Assembly: GCF_024139115.2 (NCBI RefSeq)
Contig: NC_085140.1
Span: forward strand, 100,638,988 to 100,702,987
Reading direction: 5' to 3'
Length of the DNA stretch: 64,000 bases
Source of the DNA: Armigeres subalbatus
Lineage: Eukaryota; Arthropoda; Insecta; Diptera; Culicidae
Shown here: piece by piece, positions 1 through 11,741 of the stretch
How positions within the stretch are numbered: the first letter of the stretch is position 1
Layout of the letters: each line of letters opens with the position of its first letter
Notes under the pieces: model-generated
The model's database searches: none
What the model saw: only the letters and a program-made list of their open reading frames with translations
What the model was told of the DNA's origin: nothing
Program-made: the position numbers and the translations under genes

Positions 1-1283
1 GCTGGAACAGATCAAACAGTTGGGAGGGTTCGTGCAGCATTGTGCCTTATGTATGTCCCTCCAATCCGCAGCGTCGACAGAGCTTGCTTCTGTCAGGGCC
101 TTTACAGTCCTATTGCTTGTGCCCCGGTTCCAGGCACTTGAAGCAAACTTCGGGTTGCTCATATATGCCCACAGGGCATACCGACCACCCCACCTTGACG
201 CTCCCTAACTTGACTACCTTGCACGCGTCCGCTGCAGATAGCCGAACCAATGCTACATGTGTCCCTGCCGGACCTTTCCGTAGCCGAACGACTGCGGTGG
301 ACGCCTCCTTCACACTGTCGCCGCAGTGCCGTGACGAGTTCTTCGACTTCGGTGATCTCGTCCAGGTCTTTAACCCTTAGATTCACCTCCGTCGTGAGTG
401 CCCTCACCTTGACCGTCTCGCCTAGGACTTCCTCCGCCAACTTCTTGTAGACGGCGCCCTTTTGCGAGACGCCCCGCTTTAGCTCGAGGATCATCTCGCC
501 CATCCGGATACGTCTTATTCGACGTACGTCGGCGCCGAGTTCACCGAGCTTGACGTCACTTCTCATCGCCTTCAAGACGTCCGAGTACTTAGCCTCGTCC
601 GTTTTGATGACTAGGACATCGCCCCTGGAGCGATTGGCGCCTACCCTAGACTTCTTGCTACCCTCATTCGCCTGGGCCTTCTTTTCGGCCCTTGACGTCT
701 TCGGTTTCCTCTTGTTCTTCACCAGGGTCCAGGAGGCGTCATCCGTCTATAACCTCTACCGGCGGAGCCTGGGAGATGGTTAAGTGACCCACGCTGGCGC
801 TGCGCACTGAGCTGCCGACTATTGCCTCTGGCCTCCTAGGCGGAGACCTGAACAACGCACCTCTTGCGAAGGGGTTGTCGCCTACACTACTACCACTAAT
901 TGAAGAATTGACTTGGTTTTCAATTTTGGTCCCACGAGTTGCTCGGGAAAATAGGTCCACCACGCCAGAGCCCAGCATGACGCGGTAAGGGACAATTACT
1001 GTGGAGGGTGCCCAGGTACCCCACAGGCTCTGTTAAAGGCCTAGCTCATCATTTCACCCCCCTGGCATCCCCTCGGCACGGGTCCGCAGTCCGCACCCAC
1101 TCACTCTAGCTGATGTCAGAAGGACAACAGTGCCCAGGCTGCACTACCAGCTAAGTACGCAACCCTTAGCTGGCGGTCAATTGTCATCGGAAGACCCGTG
1201 GAAGCGTGAGATTGGAACTTGTGAGGACCAGAGCTGTGTAGGTCGCTCCTTCCCAGATGTCAACTCACCATTTCGCAGCCCTA
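1..1283 (-). mobile_element. R1-clade (Waldo/Mino-like) non-LTR retrotransposon, 5' portion, copy 1
   Basis: Minus-strand 5' leader and ORF1 of a non-LTR element; the 3' part lies beyond the left window edge. The leader (about 979-1283) is closely similar to 46266-46592, the leader of copy 2. The 5' end stops exactly where a (TG)n tract begins, as in copy 2. Assignment to the R1 clade comes from copy 2, whose RT carries R1-style motifs, and from the CCHC zinc knuckles of ORF1. The subfamily name is an inference from the microsatellite junction. Confidence 0.8.
20..978 (-). pseudogene. ORF1 (gag-like nucleic-acid-binding protein) of R1-clade element, copy 1
   Basis: Encodes the RNA-binding ORF1 protein that coats retrotransposon RNA. 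It starts at the ATG at 978 (MLGSGVVDLFSRATRG, the same start as copy 2 at 46265). The frame breaks near 739, then resumes from 722 as a basic segment (MKNKRKPKTSRAEKKAQ) followed by the conserved gag-like domain. Towards 110 the frame reads CFKCLEPGHKQ, then a TAG, then DC, so a C-x2-C-x4-H-x4-C knuckle is interrupted by a nonsense codon, probably TGG to TAG. A second knuckle (CRRCGLEGH) follows near 30-50 and is also broken by a stop. The region 490-700 matches 45430-45640 in copy 2. At least one frameshift and two stops make this non-functional. Confidence 0.75.
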
Positions 1284-1291
1284 CGTATGTA

Positions 1292-1370
<79 letters not shown>
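1284..1370 (+). repeat. (TG)n microsatellite, with TATG units at its left end
   Basis: Starts as TATG repeats at 1284 and becomes a pure TG/GT run from about 1296 to 1370. It lies at the 5' terminus of the R1-clade element. Apparent reading frames through it (poly-CV, poly-HT) are artefacts. Confidence 0.95.
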
Positions 1371-1375
<5 letters not shown>

Positions 1376-1715
1376 TTTGTAGACAAACTTTTTGGAACTT
1401 AGCATTACCCGATTTACTCGCAACAAGTTGCATTCGACGGGGAATGCGGTCCCATTGTTTGCTATTGAAAATTGGCCCGATCGGACATTGCATTTCAAAA
1501 TTATCCCCACTTGGAAAAAAATTTCAAAATCAAAAAAAAAAATTTCAAGAATGATGGGAATGCATAGTAATTAATGCAAAAACATGCAAAATGATAGAAT
1601 ATATGCGATCTATTCCCCTAAAGTGCTTTTTTGACCTTTCTTATGTGATTTTTTCAGTACATTTTACGATGCACGAGAAAGGCATCATCGCCGCTAGGTG
1701 GATTAATCTGTTTTT
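1371..1715 (+). repeat. Right half of a (TG)n-associated interspersed repeat
   Basis: Contains CTCGCAACAAGTTGCATTCG followed by a segment like 46660-46760, and ends with GCACGAGAAAGGC, the complement of the GCCTTTCTCGT end seen at 8338. The same family recurs at 8335-8594 and 46622-46900, with a terminal fragment at 28039-28078. Non-coding; class unknown, possibly a MITE with hairpin ends. Confidence 0.6.
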
Positions 1716-1810
1716 TTTTTTAATTCTGGTCTAACAGGAATATATTTTTTTAAAACAATTTTGTTTTTTTTTTCTATTTGGTATAATCAATAAACGCTTT
1801 GTAAACATTT

Positions 1811-2014
1811 GATTAATTAGGCTGGATGTACCAGTCGTGGCCATAGCACCAGTTGTCGCACTAGTGCTTTATATGCCAAATGGCTAATCAAATCACCACA
1901 AAACAAGTGGTCCCTATTTGGCCAATTCCATAAGAAAACAATGGGATTTGCCAAATAAGGAACCAAAATTAAGAATAGTGCCACAACTGGTGCATGCGTT
2001 CCTATTATGGATTA
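1811..2014. repeat. Foldback (MITE-like) element
   Basis: GCACCAGTTGTCGCACT (from 1846) is nearly complementary to AGTGCCACAACTGGTGC (1977-1993), and GATTAAT at the left pairs with ATTAATC at the right. About 200 bp, no coding capacity. Ends are approximate. Confidence 0.55.
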
Positions 2015-2029
2015 ATCAATTTTGAGGAT

Positions 2030-2155
2030 TAGGGTAATTCGCCAAATGTTGAACGACTAATTTCTTCGCCCAATGTTGAACGCACATGCATTTCTTATGG
2101 GAGTTCAACAATAGGCGACAAAATTAGCCGTTCAACATTTGGCGGTTTCCCCTAT
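2030..2155. repeat. Palindromic MITE-like element, about 125 bp
   Basis: Left arm TTCGCCAAATGTTGAACGAC pairs with right arm GCCGTTCAACATTTGGCGG. An internal extra copy (CGCCCAATGTTGAACG) follows the left arm. No coding content. Confidence 0.75.
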
Positions 2156-2868
2156 AACCAATTTTATTGTGGTTTTCACAGCTGTTCTAAGGAGCAGGAA
2201 ATAAAACCTATCGCTTGATATATAAAGTCGACCCGCATGCCTTTTACTTATTAAAAAAAAAAACAGTTGTTCTTATGTATGGCGACAATTGGTACACCCA
2301 CCCTAATGGCAATGGAAGTGATTGGCATTAAAATTCTGAAAAATCCATTTTATTTGGACTTGACATTTTGCAACGCCAAGTTTGATACTTTGCCGAAAAA
2401 AATATAAAAGAAGACATGCGATGCAAGGCGGAGTAAGTAAATATTTTTGTGGTACATGAAAATTTACTATTTTCCGATTTTAAAATTTTCTGGGGAGGGC
2501 CACAAGTGGGTCTGGGGAGGGCCAGCCCCCCCTGCCCCCCTTATTTACGCCAATTCTACGTCTACATATATAGCTGTATATGTAGACGAGGAATCAGAAA
2601 GAATAAATTTTGGCTGTTACGCTCTTTTCAATTGTTGGTCTAGAAATCTCTTAACACACGTCTGTTCAAAGAACTCTGCAAAGAAATAAATGAAGATCAC
2701 GAAGACCTTCTTTTCAACACTGCGGTACGTTGGTTAACAAAATGTAATGTTTTGAACTTAGGGATGATAATAAAATTTGCCTACGAAGTCAGTATAAAAA
2801 TGATTTTTTTTTTGCCAATCTCAATAAAGAAAGATGGTAGAAAAGTCTAGCTTACCTATCAGACATTT
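2156..2868. other. Unassigned AT-rich spacer
   Basis: No convincing coding frame. The two overlapping frames near 2447-2689 show no recognisable domain or codon signal. A short GC-rich patch (GGAGGGCC twice, about 2492-2525) interrupts the AT-rich sequence. Confidence 0.5.
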
Positions 2869-2974
2869 CCCAAGCAATCAAAAAGTGCTTTAAAAGTACG
2901 TTTTTCGCTTAATAAGCTTGACTGAGCTGATAAAGCAAAAAGCGTACTTTTGAAGGAACTTTTGGTTACTTGGG
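2869..2974. repeat. MITE with CCCAAG...CTTGGG ends, 106 bp
   Basis: Left arm begins CCCAAGCAATCAAAAAGTGC; the right arm, read on the minus strand, begins CCCAAGTAACCAAAAGTTCC. The arms pair over about 42 bp. The GTTACTTGGG-type terminus is shared with 43221-43318. Confidence 0.8.
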
Positions 2975-3376
2975 TTTTGATCATTGAACTTGTAGCTACA
3001 GGATAGGAAAACCAATCTGATTCAGTTCAAAGACAATGTAGATCTCAAATTGAAGATTATGGATCAATTTGTTATTTTATTGAGCTGGCTCAAGCAGGCA
3101 ATTCATTAGTTTTCGTTTTCGTTTACATTGGACGTGGTTAGCCTTCCCCTGAAATTCTGAAATAACATTTGGACATACTGAATGGATCATCATCTCGTGA
3201 GTTATTCGGTAAAAACAATCGAGCCAGTTGTAATGTGCAATATACGAATCGTACCTCAAAGTTGCGTAACAAGCTTTGAAGATTCTACGTTTGCTTATAC
3301 CATCATACCTATGCGAGAATGGATTTTCAAACCAATGGTAGAAACAGGTTGGAAATCGAGGCCAATTTGATATTTC
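2975..3376. other. Unassigned spacer bordering the 3' end of the LOA-like element
   Basis: No supported gene. The minus-strand frame at 3077-3421 runs through the retrotransposon poly(A) tail and is not credible. Confidence 0.5.
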
Positions 3377-3756
3377 TTTTTTTTTTTTTTCCCTGTTGGG
3401 TATTTTAATCACTGCGACCATTTGTTAGATCTATTGTGATATATGCCCCATTTCATATAGCTTTGTCAAGTGGACGCATCATTGCTATGTAGAGCAATTG
3501 CATCACCTTGACTACCAGCGTCTTCCCAATACGGTATTATGGTTCTGATGAATCGCACTACCAAATTGGGACTTGTTCTCCAAACTTCAGAGGGTTCTAT
3601 CAGCCCCTGTTGAAGAACTGTAATCTTTTTCTAAAATTGCCGGACAATGGCATAACAGATGTTCCGAGTCTTCCACATGTATACCGCAGAAGCGACATAC
3701 ATCATCTTGAAGTTTTCCTAGCAGCTTCAAGTGATAACGGCTCAGGCAATGGCCTG

Positions 3757-6606
3757 TTACAAGACCTGTATATGTGTTAAGATCTTTTTTGAAAGATCTA
3801 AGATTTTGCGAGTGATAAATACGTTTGGTGTGATGAAACGTTTAGACTGCCTCGCAATCAAGGTGTTCTTCCAAATGTCCTCTATTTTTGAATGTTCCCA
3901 AGATTTCAGTTCCATTCTAAGAGAACACGCAGATACACCACAAAAAGGTTCTGGACCTATGAATTGTCGAGATAAACCAAGTCTTGCCAGCATATCAGCT
4001 TGTTCGTTGCCTTCAATGCCACAATGACCAGGAACCCAATATAGGTTCACTTTGTTACGACTACCCAAGGTTTGGAGTGACTGAACACATTCCCAAACGA
4101 GTTTAGATGTGCATCTTGCTGATTTCAGAGCATTCAATGCTGCTTGACTATCAGACATTATGCAAATATTTGAATGCCTGTAATTTCGACGTATGCATAA
4201 ATTAGAGCATTCAAGAATAGCCTGAACTTCAGCTTGGAAAACAGATGGCCACTTTCCCATGGGAATCGAAATATTCGTCCCTGGGCCAGTCACGCCTGCT
4301 CCAACTTGATTGTTCAGTTTTGAACCATCGGTGTAAAACACAATCGATCCTGAACGAAGATTTGGTCCACCATTTGTCCATGTGCTTCGCTCAAGATTAA
4401 TTACATCAAAACATCGATAAAAGTTGTATCTTCTTCTCATCCAATCATCGTTGTTTGTGATCAGTGAGTTGATACTTATTTTGTTTAGAATACTAAGATG
4501 TCCTGTTAGGTCACCTTCGAAGAGGTTTGAATCTCTTTTGATCTTCAAAGCACTCTTCTCTGCTTCTAATTGAATAAATTGATCCAATGGTAGCACGTGG
4601 AGCAAAGCATCTAGTGCTGTGTTCGGCGTGCTTCTTATCGCACCAGTTATTGAAAGAGTATCTAATCTTTGAAGTTTTCCCAACTTCTTCTGTACCACCC
4701 TTTCTTTTGTTTTTGGCCACCATACTAATGCGGCATATGATATTCGGGGTTTCACAATCGCCGTATAAATCCATTGAATCATTTTTGGCTTAAGTCCCCA
4801 CTTTTTACCGAACGTCGCCTTACTTATCCATAAAGCATTTGTAGCTTTGCTTAATGCTTCTTCAAGATGTAAGTTCCAATTCAGCTTACTGTCAAGTCGA
4901 ACGCCAAGATGCTTGACTGAGTTTGAATGTTTCAAATCTGCTCCTTTCAGTTTTAATGTAGGTAAAGAATAATTTCTTCTCCTTGTAAACGCCACTAGTG
5001 TGGCCTTTGAAGGGTTTATGTTTAATCCTTCGTTTTCACACCATAATGTGATGAAATTTAGGGCAATTTGCATTCTATTAGAAATAACACAGTCATATTT
5101 TCCTCTCACCAATATAACTATATCATCTGCGAAGCCAATTATCTCGAAGCCTCGAGCCTCCAGTTGTTTGAGAAGATCGTCAACGATTAAAGACCACAAT
5201 AGAGGTGATAGTACGCCTCCTTGAGGGCACCCTTTTACTGCTCTCACACTAATTGATGAGCTTCCAAGGTTTGCCGATATTTCTCGTTTTGATAACATCT
5301 CGCCAATCCAGTCAACAATGCATACATCGAAACCTCGTTTCAACATAGCATTCTTCATTGAACTGTGAGATGTGTTATCGAATGCTCCTTCAATGTCGAG
5401 GAACGCTGCAAGTGAAATTTCTTTTGCTGCAAAAGATCTTTCCAACTTTGTAACTAACTTGTGAAGCGCTGTTACTGAAGATTTACCCTCCTGATATGCA
5501 AACTGATTTTTGCTCAGAGGACTATTCGTTAAATAAGATGATTTTATGTGCTCATCTATTAGTTTTTCCATTATTTTTAGTATAATGGACGATAAGCTAA
5601 TTGGTCTGAAGGATTTTGGGGATGATTTATCCTTCTTATTAGCTTTTGGGATAAATGTGACACGCACTCCCCGCCATGCAGTCGGAATATAGCCTAATAT
5701 TAAGCTCGATTGGAACATCTTAGTCAGAACGGGTGTTAAGATTGCTTTTCCCTTCTGTAGTAGTACAGGAAAAATTCCATCCCTACCTGGAGATTTGAAG
5801 GGTTCAAGTGAATCAATCGCCCATTCAACTTTCTGTTCAGTGAATATTTCATTGGCCAGAATGCCAGCATTGCTCCTGGTGCAAATCATCCCAGTGACTT
5901 TATTCGTTTGTTGAATATCTCGCCTGGCTTCATTAACACCAGTTTGCATAACAGATGCATTCTGGTCCTCATGTGAATTGATGATAGAACACGGGAAGTG
6001 TGTTTGCATCATTACTTCTAATGTTTCATAAGTTGTCTTGGTAAAGGACCCGTCATCTTTTTTAATAGTCCCAAGACCATTTGTGTGATCTTTAGCAAGG
6101 ACTTTCTGCAATCTAGCAGCTACTGGAGTACTTTCAATGTTTTCACAAGTGTGTATCCAATTTATCCTTTTAGATCTTCGAATTTCTCTATTGTAAGCAG
6201 TTAGGGATTCTTTGTATTGTTCCCACTGTTGTGTACGTTTAGCCCGGTTAAAGAGTTTCCGGGTTTTTTTCTTTTGTAAATTGGTATTCCACCAAGATAC
6301 GTCTCTATTTGAAGAACGTTTCTTAGCAGCGCAGCTGACTTGAAAAGCTTTCAGTATCAAGCAAGAAAGTTGCTTAGAACTTTTTTCAAGTCCATGACTA
6401 GTATTTAATGAGGTGCTTAAGTTTTCCGCCTCACTAGCCAAGTTTGAGATATAATATTCCCAGTTAGTTTTCCTGGGATTTCTTTTGGTTTCTATGAGTT
6501 GATTTCCAGCCTCATATTCAAATAATATGTGCATGTGATCAGATAGAGATATTTCTTCTGATACATGCCAATTTTTGATTTTTTCCGAAAGTGTATGACT
6601 ACACAA
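3757..6606 (-). pseudogene. ORF2 reverse transcriptase-RNase H of LOA-like element
   Basis: A 949-codon open frame. The RT lies in roughly residues 270-560: GYIPTAWRG, motif A FLDIEGAFD, the CPQGGVLSPLLW segment, and the catalytic GFADDI. The RNase H lies roughly at 740-870, with all expected acidic residues visible: YTDGS, QAEVQAI, SDSQAA and GHCGIEGNEQAD. The frame is lost just after ILTHIQVL. The next frame continues as TGLVTGHCLSRYHLK and CRFCGIHVEDSEHLLCHCPA, a C-terminal zinc finger, to about 3480, with one more frameshift near 3640. The enzyme would copy element RNA at a nicked target. The long intact frame suggests a fairly recent insertion, but the broken endonuclease and tail make it non-autonomous. 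Confidence 0.85.
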
Positions 6607-6613
6607 GGTTAAA

Positions 6614-7189
6614 TCAAGAACTTCTTGCCTGATGGCATTTGAGAAAGTGGGTTTGTTCCCCCTGTTACATATATCTACATCATTTTTGCAATATAGTCGA
6701 ACAGGTTTTCACCTCTTTGTTGATATCCGAACTAGCCCAAATAGTGTGATGAGCGTTTGCGTCACAACCGATAATGAAAGCTTTATTTTGCTTCCTGCAA
6801 TATGAAATAAAAGCAGCTACTTCTGGTGGAGGCACATCGTCAGCATCTCCCGGAAAGTATGCTGAGGCGACAAATATTTCCGTTTTTCCACGAATTGTCG
6901 GTACCTCCATCATAACCGCAACAATATCTCGTTCAATAAACTCTGTAATTGGAAGCACTTTTGTTCTTCCATTCACCAAAATTGCAGCCCTGGGAGGTTG
7001 CTGTCCTGTTTTGTAAAATACTTTAGAAGTATTTGTAGGAATTCCCAATATTCTACTATTGTTCGTCCATGGCTCCTGAATTAACGCGATATCCAGTTTG
7101 CTCTCAGCAAATCTCTTACAAAGTACAGCTGTTGCTCCCTTTGCATGATGTAGATTCACTTGAATGAACTTGATTTTGCTATTTTGCAT
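6614..7189 (-). pseudogene. APE-type endonuclease domain of the LOA-like element, frameshifted
   Basis: Starts at the ATG at 7189 (MQNSKIKFIQVNLHHAKGA), the usual start of an ORF2 endonuclease. ALIQEPW and IIGCDANAHHTIW are conserved catalytic blocks that nick target DNA. After SSDINK the frame slips: RGENLFDYIAK is in a second frame, and NDVDICNRGNKPTF in a third that joins the long RT frame. Two single-base changes around 6690-6720 therefore separate endonuclease from RT. Confidence 0.8.
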
Positions 7190-7250
7190 TTTTGTTATTT
7201 GGATATAAAACTAGCATAATTTGTAGTATGGCCAGAGATATTGGGGTTTT

Positions 7251-7884
7251 CCCCGTAATTGCGTACTCTTCAAAGTCCTGGGATATTTTTGTTCTGATTT
7301 ACGAATCATTACATCATCACCAGTATCTTTAAATGTTTTGCTTAATCACGGTTAGCCCTATACTCTGGTCTTCCACTATCAATTTTATAGCTGATTCATT
7401 CCCAAAAATTTTATTATTATATAACATTGAATACACCACAATATAATAAAATATATAAAAATAAATAAATAAATAAGTATATAAATAAAAATAAATTATA
7501 TGACAAAATTACAATAAGTAAATAATAAACTATAAAAATAAAACCAAAAAAAACAGGCTTAAATAAATAAGCAAGTGTCAAAGCAAACTAAAGGTAAAGT
7601 CAGATGGATGGTAAAATATAATAGTGATGTATTAAAAGTTATATTAATACCGGCATGAAGCTTTTATGATATTAACAGACACACAAAATTATCGGACACG
7701 CTACCTTGTAAGCTGGTGTGCTTGTATTTGAAGTACAAAAGGCACTGCTCGAAAATTTAATATTTGAATTAGAGAAGATAATGAAATAAATATACTTAAA
7801 ATATACTTCTTGATTTCAGCAAAACATATTAAAAGGGCTGCCAATGGACTGGACTGATTGTCAATGGGGGCGTGACACTGAAAA
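7251..7884. other. AT-rich spacer
   Basis: Very AT-rich, with ATAA-type low-complexity runs at 7410-7560. No gene seen. Confidence 0.6.
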
Positions 7885-7899
7885 GGTTAGGAACCACTG
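7885..7899 (-). repeat. hAT-type terminal inverted repeat end
   Basis: Read on the minus strand this starts CAGTGGTTCCTAACC, typical of hAT element ends. It abuts the retrotransposon fragment at 7900. The matching opposite end was not found nearby, so the element is solo or truncated. Confidence 0.4.
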
Positions 7900-8286
7900 A
7901 CTTATAGGTTCCCACTTCATAAGCGCAGATTGTGCCTGGGCGCTATATAGTAGGAAGCCATCTCCGCGATGCCGGGGAGCGTGTTCACCTCGTAAACCAG
8001 AGTATAGTAGAATTTGTCCCGACGGCATTCTGTGTTCTCCAAAGCTTGGACAACGGATTTCACTCAGTCCCAGGATCTCAAGCTTCATGTGGCGTGCCTC
8101 ATTGGCAAGTTGTGCCAATTTACTCTGCTGGGCTAGGGTTAAAACGTTCCATGTCCCTATTCGTGTCCGTTGTTTTGCGCTAAGAGTCGTTGCCGTAAAA
8201 TCAGTCCGTATTCTTTCATTATCGGATTTTCGAACAAATTGATGTTTCGGGAGCAGTAGGTTGTTCGCCCAAGGTTCCCTATTCAC
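7900..8286 (-). pseudogene. Endonuclease N-terminal fragment of a non-LTR retrotransposon (family B)
   Basis: The frame contains RIGTWNVLTLAQQSKLAQL, LEILGLSEIRCPSF and GVGFLL-like text (GDGFLLYSAQAQSA), an APE-type endonuclease start. It ends abruptly at the hAT-like terminus at 7899. The DNA at 7901-7980 matches 42780-42848, part of another family B copy, and 18370-18680 is a family B 3' end. Only the first ~130 residues remain; no RT follows. Confidence 0.7.
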
Positions 8287-8334
8287 CGACTTTCATGTCG
8301 CGGAAGGTTAACAAGTCACGGAACACTATTTTCT

Positions 8335-8594
8335 TCATTTTTGCCTTTCTCGTACAACAAAGTTGTACCGAAAGGCTATCATTTTACTCCAAAATCGAAC
8401 TTTTTATAGAAGTCTCGGAGACTCATGATGTTATATACCAATCGACTCAGCTCGTCGAACTGAACAAATGTCTGTCTGTCCGTGTGTATGTGTGTGTGTG
8501 TGCACACGAAAACCGAAAAACATTAGCCACTTTTTCATATAGTAATTCTTAACCGATTTTCTCGCAACAAGTTGCATTCGACAGGGGACAAAGC
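8335..8594 (+). repeat. (TG)n-associated interspersed repeat, left part with hairpin end
   Basis: Begins with a self-complementary hairpin (GCCTTTCTCGT...ACCGAAAGGC, about 8342-8375), then a unique stretch, a short TG tract (8479-8502) and CTCGCAACAAGTTGCATTCG. It is cut by the DNA transposon that begins at 8595. Same family as 1371-1715 and 46622-46900. Confidence 0.65.
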
Positions 8595-8713
8595 GGGTGT
8601 CTACTACCTGAAAAAACCCGGAAAACCTGGAATTATCAGGGAATTTTTCCGCACCTGGAAAAATCCTGGAATTATCAGGGAATTCCTGGCACAATCAGGG
8701 AGATTGTAAACCT

Positions 8714-10558
8714 GTGGTTAAACCTGAATCAGAGCATGTACCTCAGAGTTATACCCAAGACACGCAATTACCGCGTCAAGTATCTTCCACCACGGCATCG
8801 TCACTTGGACAATCCACGATGAATTCCTTTGCCCTTAAGAATCAAGTCACGGAAGCAGAAATCACGTGGTGCATGAATACGGTCATGAGTCATAAATCAT
8901 TGCGTTCCTCCGAAAAGGACGTATGTATAATGAGCCGCATATTTCCAGACAGTGACATTGCAAAGAAGATGCAGCTAAAAAAGGACAAACTAGGATACAT
9001 AATCATGTTTGGTATTGCACCATTCTTCAAAACAGAGCTGATAGATCACCTGAAAAAAGTAAGTTTTCTAGTAATTGGATTTGATGAGCCACTAAATAAA
9101 ATTACCAAAAAACAACAAATGGACATGAAAGTACGCTACTGGGACGAAGCTTCCAATTTGACCGTAACCAAATATTAGACATCTGAGTTTCTTGGTCGTT
9201 CAAGGGCGACAGATCTTCTTTCGTCTTTTAAGAAGAGCTTAAACGACTTACTATTAGAGAGGATTCTCCAGGTGTCAATGGACGGCCCTAATGTCAACTG
9301 GGCTTTTCTAAAAGAGCTGAATTTGGATATGAAAGAACATACAGCGAAGCTCTTGGAACTTGGCAGTTGTGGCCTGCACATCGTTCACGGTGCTTTTAAA
9401 GATGGTGCACGTGCTGCCGATTGTAGTATCGAAACTTTTTTGTGTCTATAACTTATTTAAAGATGTTCCATTATATACTGAGTACTCATCTAGCTCGGTT
9501 TTTCCACTAAAATTTTGCGGTCATCGCTGGCTTGAAAACGCAGTGGTTGCACAACGAGGAATGGAAGTAGTCGCTTCCATCAACAAGTTCGTTGACGGCG
9601 TACGACGTGATAAGGCTGTTCCCACATGTAAATCCTTCCGTGACGTAACGAATGCACTATCTGACCCTTTGTTACTACCAAAGCTGGCCTTCTTCAAATC
9701 AGTAGCTGGTGAGCTGGAACCATTTCTAAGAGATTACCAGACCGATGAACCTATGGTTCCATTCTTATATTCTGATTTGTCTCGTACGGTGCTGAATCTG
9801 GCGGAGCGATTCATGAAACCAGAGAGTATGCAAAAGCTTTCTACTTTAACTTTGGAGGCTGTTAACGACAGTAAAAATCATTTAACCGTCAAGAATGTCG
9901 TCGTTGGTTTCGATGTCAAAAAGGAGCTCGGCAAATTGCGGAACACCAAGGAGAAGGATGTCTTACAATTTCGCGATAAATGCCGAACTTCTTTGAAGTC
10001 AATCGTCTGCAAGTTGTTGATCAGATCGCCGCTAACATATTCGCTCACCAAAGCATGCTCGTCGATCGATCCAGGTCTGATCATCTCAGACAAGGATCTA
10101 GCAAAGAAACGTATGGATAAACTTCTATTCATACTTACTAACCACGGACAAATTAGCGGGGTTCTGGCAGATAAGACAAACAGGCACGATCGATTGTACT
10201 AAAATGCGGCTCGTTTGAGAACTACAATCGAAAGAAAACCCGCGTAGATGTGTTGTGGCGAGATCTGCTAAATGATGAAAACAAAGAACTATCTACAATT
10301 ATTAAAATTGTAAGCTGTTTATCTCATGGTAACTCGGCTGTAGAGAGGGGGTTTTCTGTAAACGCTGAATGTGAATACCTATTCGACAACATGCGGGAGG
10401 AATCGGTGATTGCACGCCGAACAGTATATGACGCGATTGCAGCAAAAGGTGGTATGGAAAATGTGGAAATTTCAAAATCTCTAATCTTGAGGGCTAAAAA
10501 TGACCATTCGCTATACGTAGAAGAAATAAATCGTCGGAAGAAAGAGAAGGCTGATTAG
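8714..10558 (+). pseudogene. hAT-like transposase, degenerate
   Basis: Read from 8714 (MVKPESEHVPQ). The first part ends in a TAG at 9176-9178, yet the same frame continues as TSEFLGRSRATDLLSSFKK, VSMDGPNVNW and LGSCGLHIVHGAFKDGA to about 9430. After a frameshift it resumes as FCGHRWLENAVVAQRGMEVV through to 10202, and after another as a block from 10250 with LSHGNSAVERGFSVNAE, which resembles the hAT C-terminal dimerisation motif. A transposase would cut and paste the element. At least one stop and two frameshifts show it is dead. The family resembles an uncharacterised animal protein group with VSMDGPNVNW and SCGLH signatures; hAT membership is inferred. Confidence 0.7.
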
Positions 10559-10559
10559 C

Positions 10560-11729
10560 AAACCGAAACATCGCACAAAATGCAACGGAACAGGTAACCA
10601 TTTTTAGTTCAGAAGTAGGAAATTAATTTCTTGGCAATTAATTATTGGGACAAATAATTTACTCAGAAAAAATATTTAAACAAAGTTTCACGTAATATTT
10701 CCAATGACGGTTTAACATCTAATAAAACAAAATATTGCGTAGGCAGAAGTCATCGCCACATGCTTGGCGTACAGTCAAATTGCAGCTAAATATGTGTTTC
10801 TCCGGCACACCACACCAGATCACATAGAAAGCTTTTCCCAGTTGTACGATTTATAATGAAGAACCAACAGCAGCGCTGCCAGAAGTCAAATTTAATGTTT
10901 TGCGCCATGACAAATGGTTTGAAATGATTTTCTTCTTGGTATACTCACTCGTTCTCCGCGCCCAGAGAACCAGCGTGAGCGTTGCCAGCTTTCTCCGTTT
11001 CTTCATATCATCCTCTTTCGCATGCGAAGCAAGATCTTCTATGCTGCGCAGGAGTCCAAACCGTTCGACGCGCTGCGAGAACAATCAACGACGCGACGTA
11101 CTTTCGATTAGACTCGGTCGAAGTATCGGGCTGTGCTTCGCCGAAAGGCGCGCGCACGCTTTCGTTCTCATATCATACTCCGATGATTGGGAACAGTTTG
11201 TTTTTCTCTTTTCTCCTGATGAATATGCATCAAAAACAATATTGAATTAATGTTTGATTTTTCAAAAGAGACATCAAATAATGCTTTTTTACGAATACTC
11301 AGAATCAATCAATATAATATTATCAATATTAATAAGAAAACTAAATTCACTAAATTTGAAAAATTAAATAACTGGAAAACATTTCTTCTAAATGTGACTC
11401 ATTGGTCGTCACAATCTGGGGTCGCATCAAACAATTATACTAATAATGGTTAATAACATTTCTTTCATAGCAACAAAATATGTAAGAGTTTAAATATTAG
11501 CGGCGATAAGTCCCGTGTACTCGGACGACTTGCGAGAGTATAAAATTTTAAGTGCATCCTAATTTAAAAGATTTTTGGAACAAAAGAGATTAATAAGTTG
11601 TTTATTGTTTTGTAAATCCTTTCTACATGATTTTTTCTCTTCTCTAATATTTGGTTGAGTTGTACAAGAAAAGATAGTAATATTAGATTAAACGCACAAC
11701 TTTCATTCGAAACCACTCAGCTTGATACA
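10560..11729. other. Intervening DNA inside the hAT-like transposon
   Basis: Separates two parts of the transposase C-terminus. It starts soon after a donor-like ACAG/GTAACC (about 10587-10592) and ends at an acceptor-like TTTTAG/CAG (about 11735-11741), so it could be an intron. It contains a TATA-like GAGTATAAAATTT near 11536, so it could also be an inserted element such as a solo LTR. No coding frame is supported. Confidence 0.35.
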
Positions 11730-11741
11730 TTATTTTAGCAG

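Larger units (their letters stand above)
3377..7250 (-). mobile_element. LOA/Lian-like non-LTR retrotransposon
   Basis: Minus-strand element with endonuclease, reverse transcriptase, RNase H and C-terminal zinc-finger modules in that order. Its 3' end is marked by a T-run on the plus strand (3377-3390), that is, a poly(A) tail. RT plus RNase H plus a CCHC tail fits the I/LOA group, of which Lian is the known Aedes representative. A short frame read on the minus strand from about 7340 to 7207 could be the end of ORF1; otherwise ORF1 is missing, so the copy is probably 5'-truncated. No clear target duplication was found. A 3' fragment of a related copy lies at 12307-12400. Confidence 0.85.

Noticed and set aside
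1130..1554. Open frames of repeated Cys-Val or His-Thr
   Set aside because: Pure translation of the (TG)n microsatellite.
10900..11250. 116-codon frame inside the hAT-like element
   Set aside because: No similarity to any transposase or host domain; lies in the unexplained intervening segment.
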